Positions 46,728 through 58,195 of a stretch of DNA of 64,000 nt are shown here, in pieces; the stretch's first letter is position 1, and each line of letters begins with the position of its first letter. This stretch comes from Nicotiana tabacum. Taxonomy: Eukaryota > Streptophyta > Magnoliopsida > Solanales > Solanaceae. Below the pieces are notes generated by a model. That model made no database searches. It was not told where the DNA came from and worked only from the letters and a program-made list of their open reading frames with translations. The translations under genes and the position numbers were made by a program. Location of the stretch: positions 67,815,153-67,879,152 of the forward strand of contig NC_134081.1 of the NCBI RefSeq assembly GCF_000715075.1, read 5' to 3'.

Positions 46728-48128
46728 TTACGGCTGTTCATTTGAACTTTCTTGAGAAGAGGGAGATGCAACATTAGTTGGAGAGGGAGGTGGAGTTGTA
46801 TCTTGCACAGGTTCCACGGTCTCTAGTTCTTCTTCATCACCAATGTATGGAAGAAAATCATATAAAGTTTCTTTCTGAGCTTCCCAATTCCATGACAATT
46901 CTTCATCAAATTCAACATCGCGACTTACCACCACCTTGCCGCTGCTTCGGTTATATAACTTGTAGACTTTTGAACTCGTATCATAGCCAACAAATACATG
47001 CTTGACACTTCTCTCGTCAATCTTCGCTCTCCCTTGTTGTGCCACATGACCATATGGTATGCTCCCAAAGATTCTCATGTGCTTGACACTTGATTTTCTT
47101 CCACTCCATGCTTCTTGAGGGGGTTGATCTCTAACATTTCTTATTGGAGACCTGTTGTTCAAATAAACCGCACAAGAAACAGGTCCGGCCCAAAATTCTT
47201 TGGGCATACTTTTAGCTTTTAACATACATCTAGCCATATTAAGAATCGTTCAATTCTTTCTCTCTGCAACTCCATTGTGTTGGGGTGAATAAGGTATCGT
47301 TAGAGGGCAACGAATTCCATGAGACTGATAGAAATCATTAAATTCTTTTGAAGTGAATTCGCCTCCTCTATCGGACCTCAAAGCTTTTATTTCATAGACA
47401 ATTTTTTTTTCCACAAGTACTTTAAAAAAATTAAAAGCAGCAAAAGCTTCAGATTTTTGGTTCAAAAAATAAACCCAAATCTTTCTACTAAATTCATCAA
47501 TGAAGAGCAGAAAGTGTTTACTTTTATCAAAGGAATGTGGATTGTGAACAAGCTGGAGCGGTTTGATTGATCTTGACATGGCCTCCTTTGAAAAACTTCT
47601 TCTTGCATGTTTTTCAAGAAGACAAGCTTCACACAATTGATTGGGATGGCTGATTGATGGTATCACATGCACTATGTTCTTTTCTCCCATTAATTTGAGC
47701 GCTTCAAAATTCAAGTGCCCAAATCGCATGTTCCAACACCATGATTCATCTTGCACATTAGCCTTCAAACACTTTGCATCAATTGTCTTAAGATTCAGAG
47801 AAAATAATTTATTCTTTGCCATATGCGTTTTAGCAATTAGAATTCCACTTGAATTTTTAAGCCAAAGATGTATATTTTTCATGTGGATATCATATTCCTT
47901 TTCAAAAAGTTGGCCCAATCTCATAATATTACTTTTTAATTTTAGGACATAATAAACATCTTGAATTAACTTATGGTCACTATTTTTATAGGAGATCAGA
48001 ATCGTACATATCCATTCGATTTGAATCTTTGAGGTATCTCCAAAGGACACATTACCTCTCACCGTTTTATTGATCTTAACAAATTTTTCTTTGCATCCAC
48101 ACATATGATTGCTTGCTCCATTGTCCAA
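46728..48128 (-). pseudogene. Copia protease, pre-integrase and integrase
   Basis: Starts at the protease site LDNGASNHMCG (family LDSGASNHM; the usual Ser is Asn). The zinc-finger part reads NMRFGHLNFEALKLMG and CEACLLEKHARRSF; the first His (usually WHLRFGH) is Asn. The core has LFIDEFSRKIWVYFL, ALRSDRGGEFTSKEF and IPYSPQHNGVAERKN, with DDE residues present. After a TGA at 47250-47252 (expected Arg in RKNRTI) it continues MARCMLKAKSMPKEFWA and the insert domain. A stop at 46728-46730 ends the frame. All stops here are in the same frame, so there is no frameshift in this block. Confidence 0.9.
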
Positions 48129-48131
48129 ATA

Positions 48132-49158
48132 TCACGAGCTACAATCATTCATGTCTTTTTCTTCGAGTGCCAGCAACAACGTTGACTCATCTTCTTCTTT
48201 CTTGTCGTCAACAAGGTTGGCTTTGTTTTTCAACATTGATACGATATTTTCAAGAGTAATGGCCAAATTTATGACAATTATAACACTCAATTTTTGATTT
48301 GTCATTCCTTTGTCCATTATTTTCTTGGTAGTAGCCACGTCCTCTTCCTTTTCTTTGTCCACGACCACGACCTCTGAATGTTTGGTGGATTTTAACTTCA
48401 TTGTTGAAGTTGTTACTGTTACTTCTTTCTCTTCCATGACCGCCACGGCCTCATCCCCGTCCATTCTCTCGATAGATCTTTTCACCTCCATAATCCTTGA
48501 AGGATGTCTGAGTTTTAAGAAACTGCTCCAATGGCACTTCTTGTCTCCTATTGATCTTTTTTTCGTGGTCCTGTAAAGAACCCTCCAATTGCTCCACCAT
48601 CATAGAGTCTAAATCTTTAGATTCCTCAATAGCACATACCACAAAATCAAATTTGGGTGTTAAAGTGCGAATGATCTTTTTTACCACACGGACATCTTCT
48701 ATGTCCTCGCCGTATCTTATCAATTGATTTACACCAGCCTTCACTTTTGAACAATAATCTGAAATGCATTCGAATTCTCTCATTTTTAAAACTTTAAAAT
48801 CAGCCCTTAGAGTTTGAAGTTTTACCTTTCTCACCTTATCAACTCCTTGAAGAGAATTTTGTAAAATTTTTCAAGCTTCCTTTGAGGTGGTAGCATCGGC
48901 CATCTTCTGAAATATGGAATCATCCAGACATTGGTGGATGAACATGGGGGCTTGTTGATCCTTCTTCTTTGTCGTTGCCAAGACATCTTTTTCATTTTGA
49001 GGCAGAGCTTGCTCATTATGGGGTTTTGCATACCCTCTGTCTACGATTTCCCACATATCCTGGGATCCAAGAATGACTTTCATACGTAGACATCATTTCT
49101 CATAATTATCTTTTGTGAGACGGGGGTACTGAAAAGACATCGGACCATTATTCGTCAT
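48132..49158 (-). pseudogene. Copia Gag
   Basis: Start taken at ATG 49156-49158, directly after the primer site (MTNNGPMSFQYPRLTKDNYE). The frame continues MKVILGSQDMWEIVDRGYAK, LQTLRADFKVLKMREFECIS and QLIRYGEDIEDVRVVKKIIR, matching UBN2-type copia Gag. A TGA at 49093-49095 replaces the expected Trp in EKWCLRMK. Frame changes near 48840 and 48460 occur. In the C-terminal part no complete CCHC knuckle is visible, only a degenerate Lys/Glu-rich stretch. A TGA at 48132-48134 (expected Trp before YLD) separates it from protease. Confidence 0.85.
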
Positions 49159-49171
49159 GGCTCTGATACCA
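49159..49171 (-). other. Primer-binding site, initiator methionine tRNA
   Basis: TGGTATCAGAGCC on the minus strand, three bases after the 5' LTR. A perfect match to the usual plant sequence. It abuts the Gag start codon. Confidence 0.95.
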
Positions 49172-49174
49172 CTT

Positions 49175-49682
49175 TGTTAGGAAAAATAATATCTCGCCCA
49201 GGAATAATGTCCACGATAAATAATAATAATAACACAAGAGAGTAACAATGACACCAAATCTTTTAACGGGGTAAAATACAATACCCGAAAGGAGCAATAT
49301 AATATCACTATAATATTACAACTTTGTAGTGTCAAAAGACTACTACGACTCAAAAGAAATACCACTATTTATTTTAAATATCTCACCACAATATTACTCC
49401 TACTCTATTTCTCACAGACTATAAAATAGTTTGTGGATTACTCTCACAACTCTAATACTTCTCTCTTATTTTTGGTGTATTTGAGATGAAATTGAATGAC
49501 TTTATTTATAAGGGAAAGATTCGTTCAATTCAGCCAATCAAATTTGACTTTTGCAATTGCAAAATGCAAATTGCTTACAACTTGTTTCAAGGAAGTCAGG
49601 CGCCCACTTGGCAAATTTTTCCAGCCGCTCAACTTGTAACCTTTTCCATCTTTTCTTTATTTCCTTTTCAATGGGTCTCACA
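49175..49682 (-). repeat. 5' LTR of copia element
   Basis: 508 bp, TGTTAGG to CTCACA on the + strand; sister of 44607-45095. It has an extra stretch near 49404-49445 (ACAGACTATAAAATAG) not in the sister. Confidence 0.93.
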
Positions 49683-49730
49683 AAGGGTGCTCTGTAACAA
49701 AATTGATAATGCACACGGGCATCTTGCCAC

Positions 49731-49925
49731 TAGGGGCGAATGTAGTGTTGAACCGATGAGTTCAATTGAATTCATAACTTTCGATGCGAAATAAAAATTT
49801 ATATACAAAAATTTATTAAAATTGCAAATATAGTTGATATGAACCCATAACTTTAAAAGTATAATGAGTTCAATGCTAAAAATCTTGAAAGTTGAACCCA
49901 TAGGATAATCCTGAATCTGCCTCTG
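49731..49925. mobile_element. Small hAT-like MITE, 195 bp
   Basis: Ends TAGGGGCGAATGTAG and, reversed, CAGAGGCAGATTCAG form imperfect inverted repeats. Flanks CTTGCCAC and CATCCCAC match at six of eight positions, fitting an 8-bp target duplication. Internal text (GAACCCATA) is familiar from abundant Solanaceae MITEs. No coding. Confidence 0.55.
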
Positions 49926-50693
49926 CATCCCACAACTACATTACTAATTAACTAGTTTCCAACACTTCTATAATAGGCTTAATTCAACTTAGGATTGCTC
50001 AAGAATCAATCTCTGTTTGTAAATCTGCATCAATAAGAAAAGCATATATTAAGTTCTGGAACAAAATATTGAACAAACTTCCTTTTTTTTTTTTGGAAAA
50101 AAGAAAAGAAGAAAGATTACAGTAAATTTTTAAGTAATTTTAACTTCAAGTTATTGTTGGAGTGTAGAACATACTTATGTGGCAACCTGTAATTCATAAG
50201 TTTATGTGTGCAGTAGCGTAGGCGCTATTTTTTACTTTCTTTCTCTTATTGGATCACTCAATTAATTTCCCCTCCTCTCTGTGTTCAGCTTCCTAAACCA
50301 ATTGCTTTTCAGACCCTCTTCCCGTTAGTTACAAACAGGAGGAGTTCTGGAGTTGATAAAGAAAAAGGGAAAGAAGGAGCTGGAAGGGGTTTGTGGGGGA
50401 TAAAGTGCGGTGTCAAATTAAAACTTGAGATTCACCCTTGGAATTGAAATCAAGTATATGTGTAAGGCTAAAGAATGATTTCTAATAATGATAAGATTAC
50501 ATTTCAGTGACTGAAAAGTAATTATTAAAAAAGACAAGTGTCAAGGCAAAGGATGGAATTAATGTGCATATCAGAGATGACAACATTCGTTCTCACTTAG
50601 TTACTCACACCAAATCCCAAATGTGTTGCTCTAACTAGAATCAGTCAATCTTTGAGAGATACATTTACTTATCATTAGTATCACTTCATACGA
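49926..50693. other. Non-coding, nothing recognised
   Basis: AT-rich with a poly-T run (50082-50093). A pyrimidine-rich patch at 50240-50320 was examined, but no coding frame or element end was found. Confidence 0.5.
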
Positions 50694-51874
50694 GGGCAAA
50701 ATACATCACACCACTTTAAAGTTGTTAACACCTTTTACTTAAATATTTTATTTTAAATTTGTTTCATTTGAACACTTAAATCATGTCTTTTACTGTATCA
50801 TTTAAACATAATTAATAAGCAGTCAAACATAAAAAAATACGTGTAATTCACATATCGGAGTGACGGATAAGATAGCGGCACATGGATTTAACAAATTTAA
50901 AAAGAAACTTCTCGAAAAAAATAACTCTTGTGTCTTTATAGCGCACCAAACCCCCTTCTTCATCAGCCGAGGTCGGTGCTTCCTACACAGCGCCTTCCGG
51001 CAAAATTCCACCGGCAACTTATAGACAATCAACGAAAAGGAGGTTCACGAGCCCATATGGGCAACAACAACAAACAGTCGCACATTCCGCCGTCATCCCT
51101 CCGGCAACCTTTACGAATCACGCCGCCTTCCGAAACCCACCTTGTGATGACGAAGCTTGGCCCGATAAAAGTGGCTGTCGCTGCCGATTCACCAAAATTG
51201 ATGACAATGCATCGATAAAAGTGATGACGGCAAAATCATGACTCATACTGGAGATTTACCATTAAAAATTGAAAGAACTTGAAGCTAGGAATCAAAATTT
51301 GAAACCCTCGATTTGTTGATGTTTTTGTTAAATAAATATTGAGGTTTGTTCTTAACATCATTGTCAACTTACGTGTGAAGTTTGGTGTGTTTTGGTTGAG
51401 TATTGGGCTGGTTGGAATTGAAGCCTCCATTGTCGGGTCAATGAAGATCTATGTTTTTTGAATATTCACAAGGCAGGTGTTGTTAGATCTTGGTGAAGAA
51501 ATTGAACCTGGAACCCATTTGAAACTGAATTGTTTGATGTCATAAAGCTTAATGGCCTAGAAACAGGAAGCAATATGGACATTGCACCTATTTTTATCTC
51601 TGGTTCCTTTTGAATTGCTGAGGAACATTTTTTAGGCAACAATTATTCATTTTCCAGCGAAAGTTAATCATTTTTCTGACAAGAAGTGTAAGGAGTTTGT
51701 TTTTTTATATCATTTCACGCACTTAAAAAATGGACTTGCTTTACCCTGTCAAACTTTTGTGTCTAAATGACACAGTAAAGACGGTTTAAGCGTTCAAATG
51801 GAACAAATTTAAGATAGAGTGTTTAAGTGAAAAGTGTGGATAACTTTAAAGGATTGTCGATATATATTTTGCCT
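50694..51874. mobile_element. DNA transposon with long inverted repeats, no transposase
   Basis: The left end (50694-50812) and right end (about 51740-51874) are inverted copies. GGCAAAATAC..., CTTTAAAGTTGTTAACACCTT, CTTAAATTTGTT, CATTTGAACACTTAAA and TTTACTGTATCATTTA on the left match the reverse complement of the right in the same order. Such long terminal repeats fit a Mutator-like element, but no clear 9-bp target duplication was found. The interior (50900-51690) includes a GC-richer patch (50930-51240) unlike its surroundings, perhaps captured host sequence. The + frame at 50928-51218 and its overlaps show no recognised domain. Confidence 0.7.
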
Positions 51875-52056
51875 TATAGTATTTGTGTGACTGTAAAACT
51901 TTTGAAACTTATGACCTGGAATCTGTCATATCACTTGTGTGGCTATAAATGCTCTCATTAAGAAAATATTAAAAAGTGCCAATCTTTTTTAAACAGACTA
52001 ATAAGAAAATAATGTCAATTTTTTTGAAACAGGAGAATTATATAATAATGAAGTAC
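51875..52056. other. Non-coding spacer
   Basis: AT-rich, no feature seen. Confidence 0.5.
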
Positions 52057-52144
52057 AATATTATAGCAAGTGATCAATTTTAACTTAAACATCATAGTGT
52101 AATATTGTAGCAACTGATCAATTTTAACTAAAACATCATATGCA
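52057..52144. repeat. 44-bp direct repeat, two units
   Basis: AATATTRTAGCAASTGATCA units start at 52057 and 52101 and share AATTTTAACT and AAACATCATA. Confidence 0.9.
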
Positions 52145-52796
52145 TACTTTGAAAGAATAACATGATCAAATATTGCTCATACCACATGCTCCTCTCAAAA
52201 CTCAATTTATGGTAGACGTTACCAAAATGAAATCATTTATCCGTAAGCATATATCCAAGGACACAATCCAAGCTTTTCAGAAACATAGGGAAAAAATCAT
52301 ACGTTCCATCTATTCTCAAATCTTATCTCAAAATTTATGCATAAAACATCATAGAAATATGCAATTTAACAAAAACTGGTCACGGGTTAAGCCGTCACTC
52401 ACATTTTATTTTCAATATTTGGCGTATTGTCTCCAACGAATGAACTCTGTCAAACTCTTTATTAGGTTTTATATTACAACTCTTTAGAACTCCCTAAAAT
52501 TACTCACGGTGTGATCACAGTGACTTTGAAACCTCCTTCCAGCTTTTATCTCTTATTCTTTTGGAGCTGCACATGCTGAGTCTTCTACGACACACTATTA
52601 CTGTAATCAAAGTAGGTATGAATTTCCCTTGTTTTTTTAAGCTTCTCATATAGCAATTCCATCATTCATACATAATTTCATGCAGAGACAGATCTAATAT
52701 TTAAGTTTAATGTGTTGGACCTTTAAGGTTCTTAGCACGCACTAAGCTCATTTAATTTTTGGATTTGTTATGGATTCAGATCTTGCTAAAACGTAC
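52145..52796. other. Non-coding, nothing recognised
   Basis: The + frame at 52173-52487 (104 codons) lacks any motif and has AT-driven composition; not called. Confidence 0.5.
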
Positions 52797-52802
52797 ACAC
52801 AT

Positions 52803-52865
<63 letters not shown>
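52797..52865. repeat. (CA)n-(TA)n compound microsatellite
   Basis: About 25 bp CA-type repeats followed by about 40 bp TA repeats. Confidence 0.95.
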
Positions 52866-52870
<5 letters not shown>

Positions 52871-54162
52871 TATTATACTCTGTGTCGAAAATACTAGGTT
52901 CAGATAAACCCCTTGAGTAAGAGCTGCATCCACCAACTGATCATTTCATGCAAAAACACGCATTGCAGGACAAGGTCAACATTCATTAATATGCTCAATA
53001 TTCAATCGGTGATATTACAAGCATACAAAAAAATGATGGAAATTAAGGCCTTTAACTATGTTTATAGTAGATAAGCACATACGCACAAATGTCAGCGTGC
53101 TGGTTACTTGTTCGGCCGAATCTAATAATTTTTGTTAAAACTCTGTATTTATCTAAAGAAATTCATTAAAATATATAAATTATTAATTTAAAACTCAATA
53201 TTTTAAAAATACTAGAATTCCGAACCTATTAACTTCAACTCTTTGGCTCCACACAATTATATATCAAGAATCAAATTGTAAGCTTCAATGTTGCAGTAGA
53301 TAAAAGTGCAAAAGTTTCCATACAAAAAGGAAGATAAATAGATGTGTGGGTACGAAAAGAATATTCACGAGACAAAATAGCAGTTCCAAAGGAACTTCAA
53401 CTCTCAACTAAAGTGCCTACTTTTTCTCCTTCTGCAACTAAGTACCAGTTTATTCATAGATATTTTTTTTTTGATTTTTTTTTCAAAAACATATTTGTCC
53501 ATACAATTTTGTAAGTTTTTGGAAATTTTTCAAGTTTTCCAAAATCAACATGTTTGTATGTTTTTGACCACTTTTTCAAAATATTCATAAATTTTTGTTT
53601 CCCAATTTCAAATTTCAAATATTACTTTTATTCAAAATTATAATTCTTATATCCAATCGCCTTTCCTATCAAATTCTCAATCTTTAATCACAAGGAGGGT
53701 AGTTGGTTGAGAAAGAGGGAAGATACTAAGGGATAGTACAAAGGAAAAAGGACAGTCTTTTTACGTTTGTGGTGTGTCCTTAAACAAGAGTAGCTTTTCG
53801 AATCTCATGCCTTGCCTCGAAGTATATTAGTGTTTGGTGTGTGGCACGCAGCTTTTTGAATCTAAAATCTAAATCCAGACAAAATTCAAAAGCCAAAAGA
53901 ATTTTATCGACGATTTACTCTCCCTTTTGCTTTTTGTTTCTTGTTTTTGAACATTTCCAGATTTTCATTATATATAGGAAAAGGAAAAGAAAATGGGACA
54001 CTACTTATGCCTTGTCCAAATCATTGCACAGTCCTCCCTTTATTTTTTTCCTGTTGCCTTTTATTTTGGGGACAATCCTATTATCCCTTTTAATAACCGC
54101 ATTAATTTGATGTAATATTCTTTAATATACTTTACCAGCAATACAGGTGCTAGCTGTTAGTA
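52866..54162. other. Non-coding, AT-rich
   Basis: No gene recognised. The + frame at 53841-54110 is hydrophobic, AT-driven and without family motif. Stretch 53460-53640 (TTTTTGAAAAA-type inverted words around CATATTTGTCCATACAATT) resembles common MITE interior sequence, but its ends could not be fixed. Confidence 0.45.
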
Positions 54163-54432
54163 TACCGCATTCCAACTGTTTCAATTTAGATGACACACAT
54201 TCCTTATTAGTCTGTTTCAAAAAAAAAAAACATTTTTTTTTAATTTAAAATAATTCTAACTATAAATTCTTCATTTTTCTCTTAATGGGAAGCTTTTATA
54301 ACCACACAAATGTCATGGCCCTACAAAACTTTTATCCCGTAAGCTTTTACGACTGCAAGTTTTAAAATTTTTTTTCTCTTAAACTCCATATCAAGTCAAA
54401 CTAGCTCATCTAAGATGAAACGGAAGGAGTTA
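54163..54432. mobile_element. Stowaway-like MITE
   Basis: Left end TTCCAACTGTTTCAATTTAG and right end (reversed) AACTCCTTCCGTTTCATCTT resemble the Stowaway terminus CTCCCTCCGTTTCAATTT. TA lies at both outer edges. About 270 bp, interior AT-rich, with no transposase. The left end is degenerate. Confidence 0.6.
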
Positions 54433-54490
54433 TTTTTGTGGACCATCATAACCACCACTATTTGTTAAAAATAAGAGAAATTGTTCAATA

Positions 54491-54652
54491 TGGAAAGTCA
54501 ACAAGGCGAATATTATCCATATCTGGAGAGAGGCAAACTTGTTTGCAGATTTTTTGGCAAATGAAGATCATAAACATGACGAAAAGTTATGATGCGCTCA
54601 GGGAAATGAAATTCTAAGCAGTGTAACTTATGAAAGTAACTTTTAGTATTTT
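54491..54652 (+). pseudogene. RNase H-like domain fragment of a LINE
   Basis: The frame reads VNKANIIHIWREANLFADFL then ANEDHKHDEKL, a TGA, and GNEILSSVTYESNF to TAG. HIWREANLFADFLAN is the signature C-terminal block of the plant LINE-type RNase H (family HIYREGNAVADSLAK), including the last catalytic Asp. Only about 50 codons survive. No RT was found upstream, so this is an isolated 3' end, directly next to the Stowaway-like MITE. Confidence 0.6.
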
Positions 54653-55532
54653 TGGTGTACCAAAAAAATAACATTATTCCCCCCCCAAGAAAAAAGAACT
54701 TATGTATGTATACATGTCTGCTATTTTTCCTTGATTATTGACATATTCATGTCATGGTGATGAACAGACTAAAAAGTTTCTTTCATGCTAGATCTATAAT
54801 AGTTTAATGTGTGTTCATTAAACTCAAATTCAAGAATTTGAAGGTTGCATGAGTGCAAAACGCGGCAAAATGATAGTATGGCAGCTTTCATATTTTGTGG
54901 ATGTGTGAACTTGAACCCACTTTTCCACTATGTTTGACAGACAACACGGAAAAGAAAAGGTAGAGGAATGAGTATACATGAAGTTACGTTGGCAAGTTTG
55001 CATTGATACTCCAATAATGGGGTACTGAAGCTACTGCAGCATTCTCAAACATTTGTATTTGTTGAGTGTTTCCCAAACAAAGATCGCACTTCATTTCAAA
55101 GCTACTTTTTCTTATGTGACTTCGTTGAGGTGTAATCTGCAAAGTTTTACTGGTCAACTTTTATAATACAAGTAACATATATTAGCATATCCTTGGCAAA
55201 ACTGACAAGTCTTTTTTTTATTTCCTGTTTTGGGAAGAGAAAAAAAAGGCAATGCAATTTTAAATAAGAATTAAGGCCTTGGTGCTTGTGTGTACTATCA
55301 AGTTTTGTAGTCTTATTCAAGCATAATTATGATTAGAGTTTGAAGTAGATTGTCTATTCAGACAAAGTAAATAGGGATTTCACTTATAAACTACTAATAC
55401 AAAAAGAAATTTTGCTATCTGTATATTTTTATCTGTCCTAATTAACATTCTTCATTTTTCAGATTGCTAATTTCATACTATAATATAAATTATTACTGTA
55501 TTGTTTTCTCTTCCATTTATTTGATCTGATTA
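54653..55532. other. Non-coding, nothing recognised
   Basis: AT-rich spacer between the LINE fragment and the Helitron. No motif or repeat seen. Confidence 0.5.
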
Positions 55533-56612
55533 TCTATACTATATTAAAAGCACGAAGGCACTTAGCAAAATATTGTTCGTCTTTTTTACCCTTTAAAAAT
55601 AAATATTATATTGGTCAAAATTGTAATTTAAATTATTTTTCTAATATCTAGGACAATAAAATCAACTAAAATTTTAATTATTATATCTTTCCTTATGGAA
55701 CTAAGTAAGAAATCCTAATATTTAGGTTAAAATTAATTAAAACCTTACCAAAAAAATCCAACTTTTTAGATATTGGAAATAACGTGATGGATAGGTGGTG
55801 GAAGATATCTATTTTTTAACTTTTTTCCTCTTACAATTAATATTCTTTTTGGTAAGAAAAAATATTTTATTTGCGAGAGGCTTGCAATTCACCTGAAAAC
55901 TTATCTACTTTTTATTGAATTAGTTAAATTGGATAAATATTTTTTATAAACTTAAATTGTTTTTCTTAATTTTTAATTTATAACTCAAAATATATTTTAA
56001 ATAATATTTAAGTGATATTCAAAATTTTGAGCTCATTAATTCTAAGTACAAATATATTCTAAATGAATTATCATTAATTATTTTTTCTTTTAAAATATTT
56101 ATTCTAAATGAGCTGTCCTTCATTATTAGTCTTTTTTGAATTTATTCCGACGAAGGACAACTCCCTATATTCTTCATATTTTAAGTTATTTATCGCAAAA
56201 TATTAACTCAATATTAGTAAAATTTTAAAATTTTACATTTTCATTATTAATATTTAGGAGGTACAAGGCCAATCTTTTCATTATCAAATTAAAAGACCAA
56301 AATATTCAATCTAAGAATCGTGCAAAAATAAATTTTGTATTTTGTTTTAGTATTATCACAGAAATAACAATAATTTTCATAAGATATTTTCACATAAATC
56401 CTTCACAATAAGGCATTTGAAAACTTCAATTGGACATGATTTCATCATCTATTTAGCTAGCCAAATACAAAAACATCTATTATTTTCAAAAAACAATCTT
56501 TAACTTTTATTTTATAATTTTATATAAATAACTAATAATAGTTACATAATTTTCAAAAATATTTATATTCATTAATATGGGTTCACGCGTAAAGCGCGTA
56601 AACTAAGACTAG
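55533..56612 (+). mobile_element. Non-autonomous Helitron, 1,080 bp
   Basis: Begins TCTATACTATATTAAAAGCA after an A and ends CTAG (56609-56612) before a T, the 5' TC, 3' CTRR and A/T insertion site of Helitrons. A hairpin ACGCG-TAAAG-CGCGT (56585-56599) sits 9 bp before the 3' end, as expected. The interior is AT-rich, with no Rep/helicase or RPA gene. No target duplication, which is normal for Helitrons. Confidence 0.88.
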
Positions 56613-56718
56613 TAATTCATTCAAATATTGGAAAAGGTAATCCCTTTAAATAGCATACCATAACAATAATATATACTATATTTATAGTCGTTATTTATAA
56701 AGATGTTATTTTTATAAA

Positions 56719-58195
56719 CTAGTTTCTCGGCACGTGTATGCCAAGACATGTAATACTCGTGTGATTTTGTAAATATAATATTATTAAAATAAAATTTTGA
56801 TATTTTTTGGACTGAATATTTGTCTTTATATGTAAATATAGATAGATAATCTATGAAAATCAAGAAAAATAAAAGTATCAGAAGAATTGTGGATCAAAAT
56901 GATAAAGGCTGAAGTAGAATAAATCAAATTTTGGATGTAGTTATGGTAGCACAAGTTACTTTTATAAAAGAAACTACTAAAATTAATATTTATATAGACA
57001 CCCAACAATAATATTTTTTTGACAAACACCACGTTCAAAATTAATTATATTAGTTCATAGTATATTTCACTATAAGAAACACTACTATAAACAAAACATA
57101 TATATTGTGTATAAATTTGTAAAACGTTATCTACACATATGCAAGTAAATTGACCATAACATTGGCTATATATCTTCACTTCTTTTTGGCTTTTCTTTAT
57201 TACCTTACTTGGTATTAGTGCAATTTCCTTATTTTCTACCTTTATGGTATATTTGCGTTTATTTTATGTTATTTTTTTCTATATATGAAGCTCACTCAAA
57301 TTAGCAAAGATCAAACACTTACAAGTTGAGGATATTATACGTAAATATGGGTCTTTATGATGAAAATGATGCACAAACTTTGTCTATTATTTCGTGCTTA
57401 TATGTTATCTCCATTCTTTACTTTGTCAGCACCATCTTCTTAAGAGAAAATATTTTTCCTCTTTAATATAAAAAATTAATAGCTAAACGTATAATTAGAT
57501 GTTACTCCCCACATTTACCTTTAAAAGAGTAAGAATCAAGTTCAGTTCCTTATTACAAAAAAATTAACTATTGTTTGTTGATTTCTGTTGGTCTAACCAA
57601 TTTTATTAATGCAAAAGTATGACACTTATAGTTTCTTTAAAATAAAGCATCTACATATTATATTGAAATTTTGTGTTGATATTATGCATCTTGAGAACAC
57701 GTGAAAAAAAATGAAATCGAAGAGATCAAAAAGATTACTACCTACTTGAAATAGTGTCAAACTGTCAACCTCTTGAGTTCTTCGAGCAAGGTTGAGACAA
57801 AAAATAAAGTTTTTAAAAATGGATCTACCACCCAATAAAATCATAGCTTAAATATGGCTTGGATTGCTTAGGAATCCACTTGAAGATGTCAATATATATG
57901 CATATTACGATTGTGATGAATGTTTAGTATTGAAGATAAATTTATAGAGTTAAAAAGAAAATAAGTTTTTGAATATAATGGTTGTGACTGTTCATGAATG
58001 AGTATGAAGGTTGGCTGGGAAGTGATTTTTAAAAACAAATATAAGTAAGGTATTTAATTATTTAAAAGGATATTTTGATATTTTTTAAAAATATAAGTAA
58101 GGTATTTAATTATTTAAAAGAATATTTTGATAATTTAACATTTGACTAAAGGGCTTTCCACTATTAATATAATATAGAATAGATATAGATATAGA
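56719..58195 (-). mobile_element. Second Helitron, opposite orientation
   Basis: On the minus strand it ends CTAG (56719-56722) before a T, preceded by a hairpin GGCA-TACACG-TGCC (56729-56742). Its 5' end near 58190 reads TCTATATCTATATCTATTCT, close to the start of the first Helitron. The exact 5' base is unclear because of the TATAGA repeat. No coding sequence. A 52-bp direct repeat lies inside (58038-58141). Confidence 0.72.
58038..58141. repeat. 52-bp direct repeat, two units
   Basis: AATATAAGTAAGGTATTTAA units start at 58038 and 58090, near the 5' end of the reverse Helitron. Confidence 0.9.

Larger units (their letters stand above)
44607..49682 (-). mobile_element. Ty1/copia retrotransposon, complete structure, genes broken
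   Basis: 5,076 bp bounded by LTRs 44607-45095 (3') and 49175-49682 (5'), with identical 5-bp target duplications AAGGG (44602-44606 and 49683-49687). A perfect initiator-tRNA primer site and a polypurine tract lie at the expected LTR edges. Gene order on the minus strand is Gag, protease, integrase, RT, RNase H, the copia order. The Gag (LGSQDMWEIVDRGY, UBN2-type) hints at the Ivana/Oryco group, which I hold weakly. LTRs are mostly alike but differ at scattered bases, and the right one has an extra 30-40 bp. Stops and frameshifts in gag and pol mean it cannot act alone. Confidence 0.95.

Noticed and set aside
52173..52487. 104-codon + frame
   Set aside because: No recognisable domain; composition as expected by chance in AT-rich DNA.
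52683..52935. Possible MITE (CAGAGACAGATC start) around the CA/TA microsatellite
   Set aside because: The right-hand inverted repeat could not be found, and no target duplication is visible.
53841..54110. Hydrophobic 89-codon + frame, possible membrane protein
   Set aside because: Hydrophobicity stems from T-rich sequence (Phe, Leu, Ile); no signal or family match seen.
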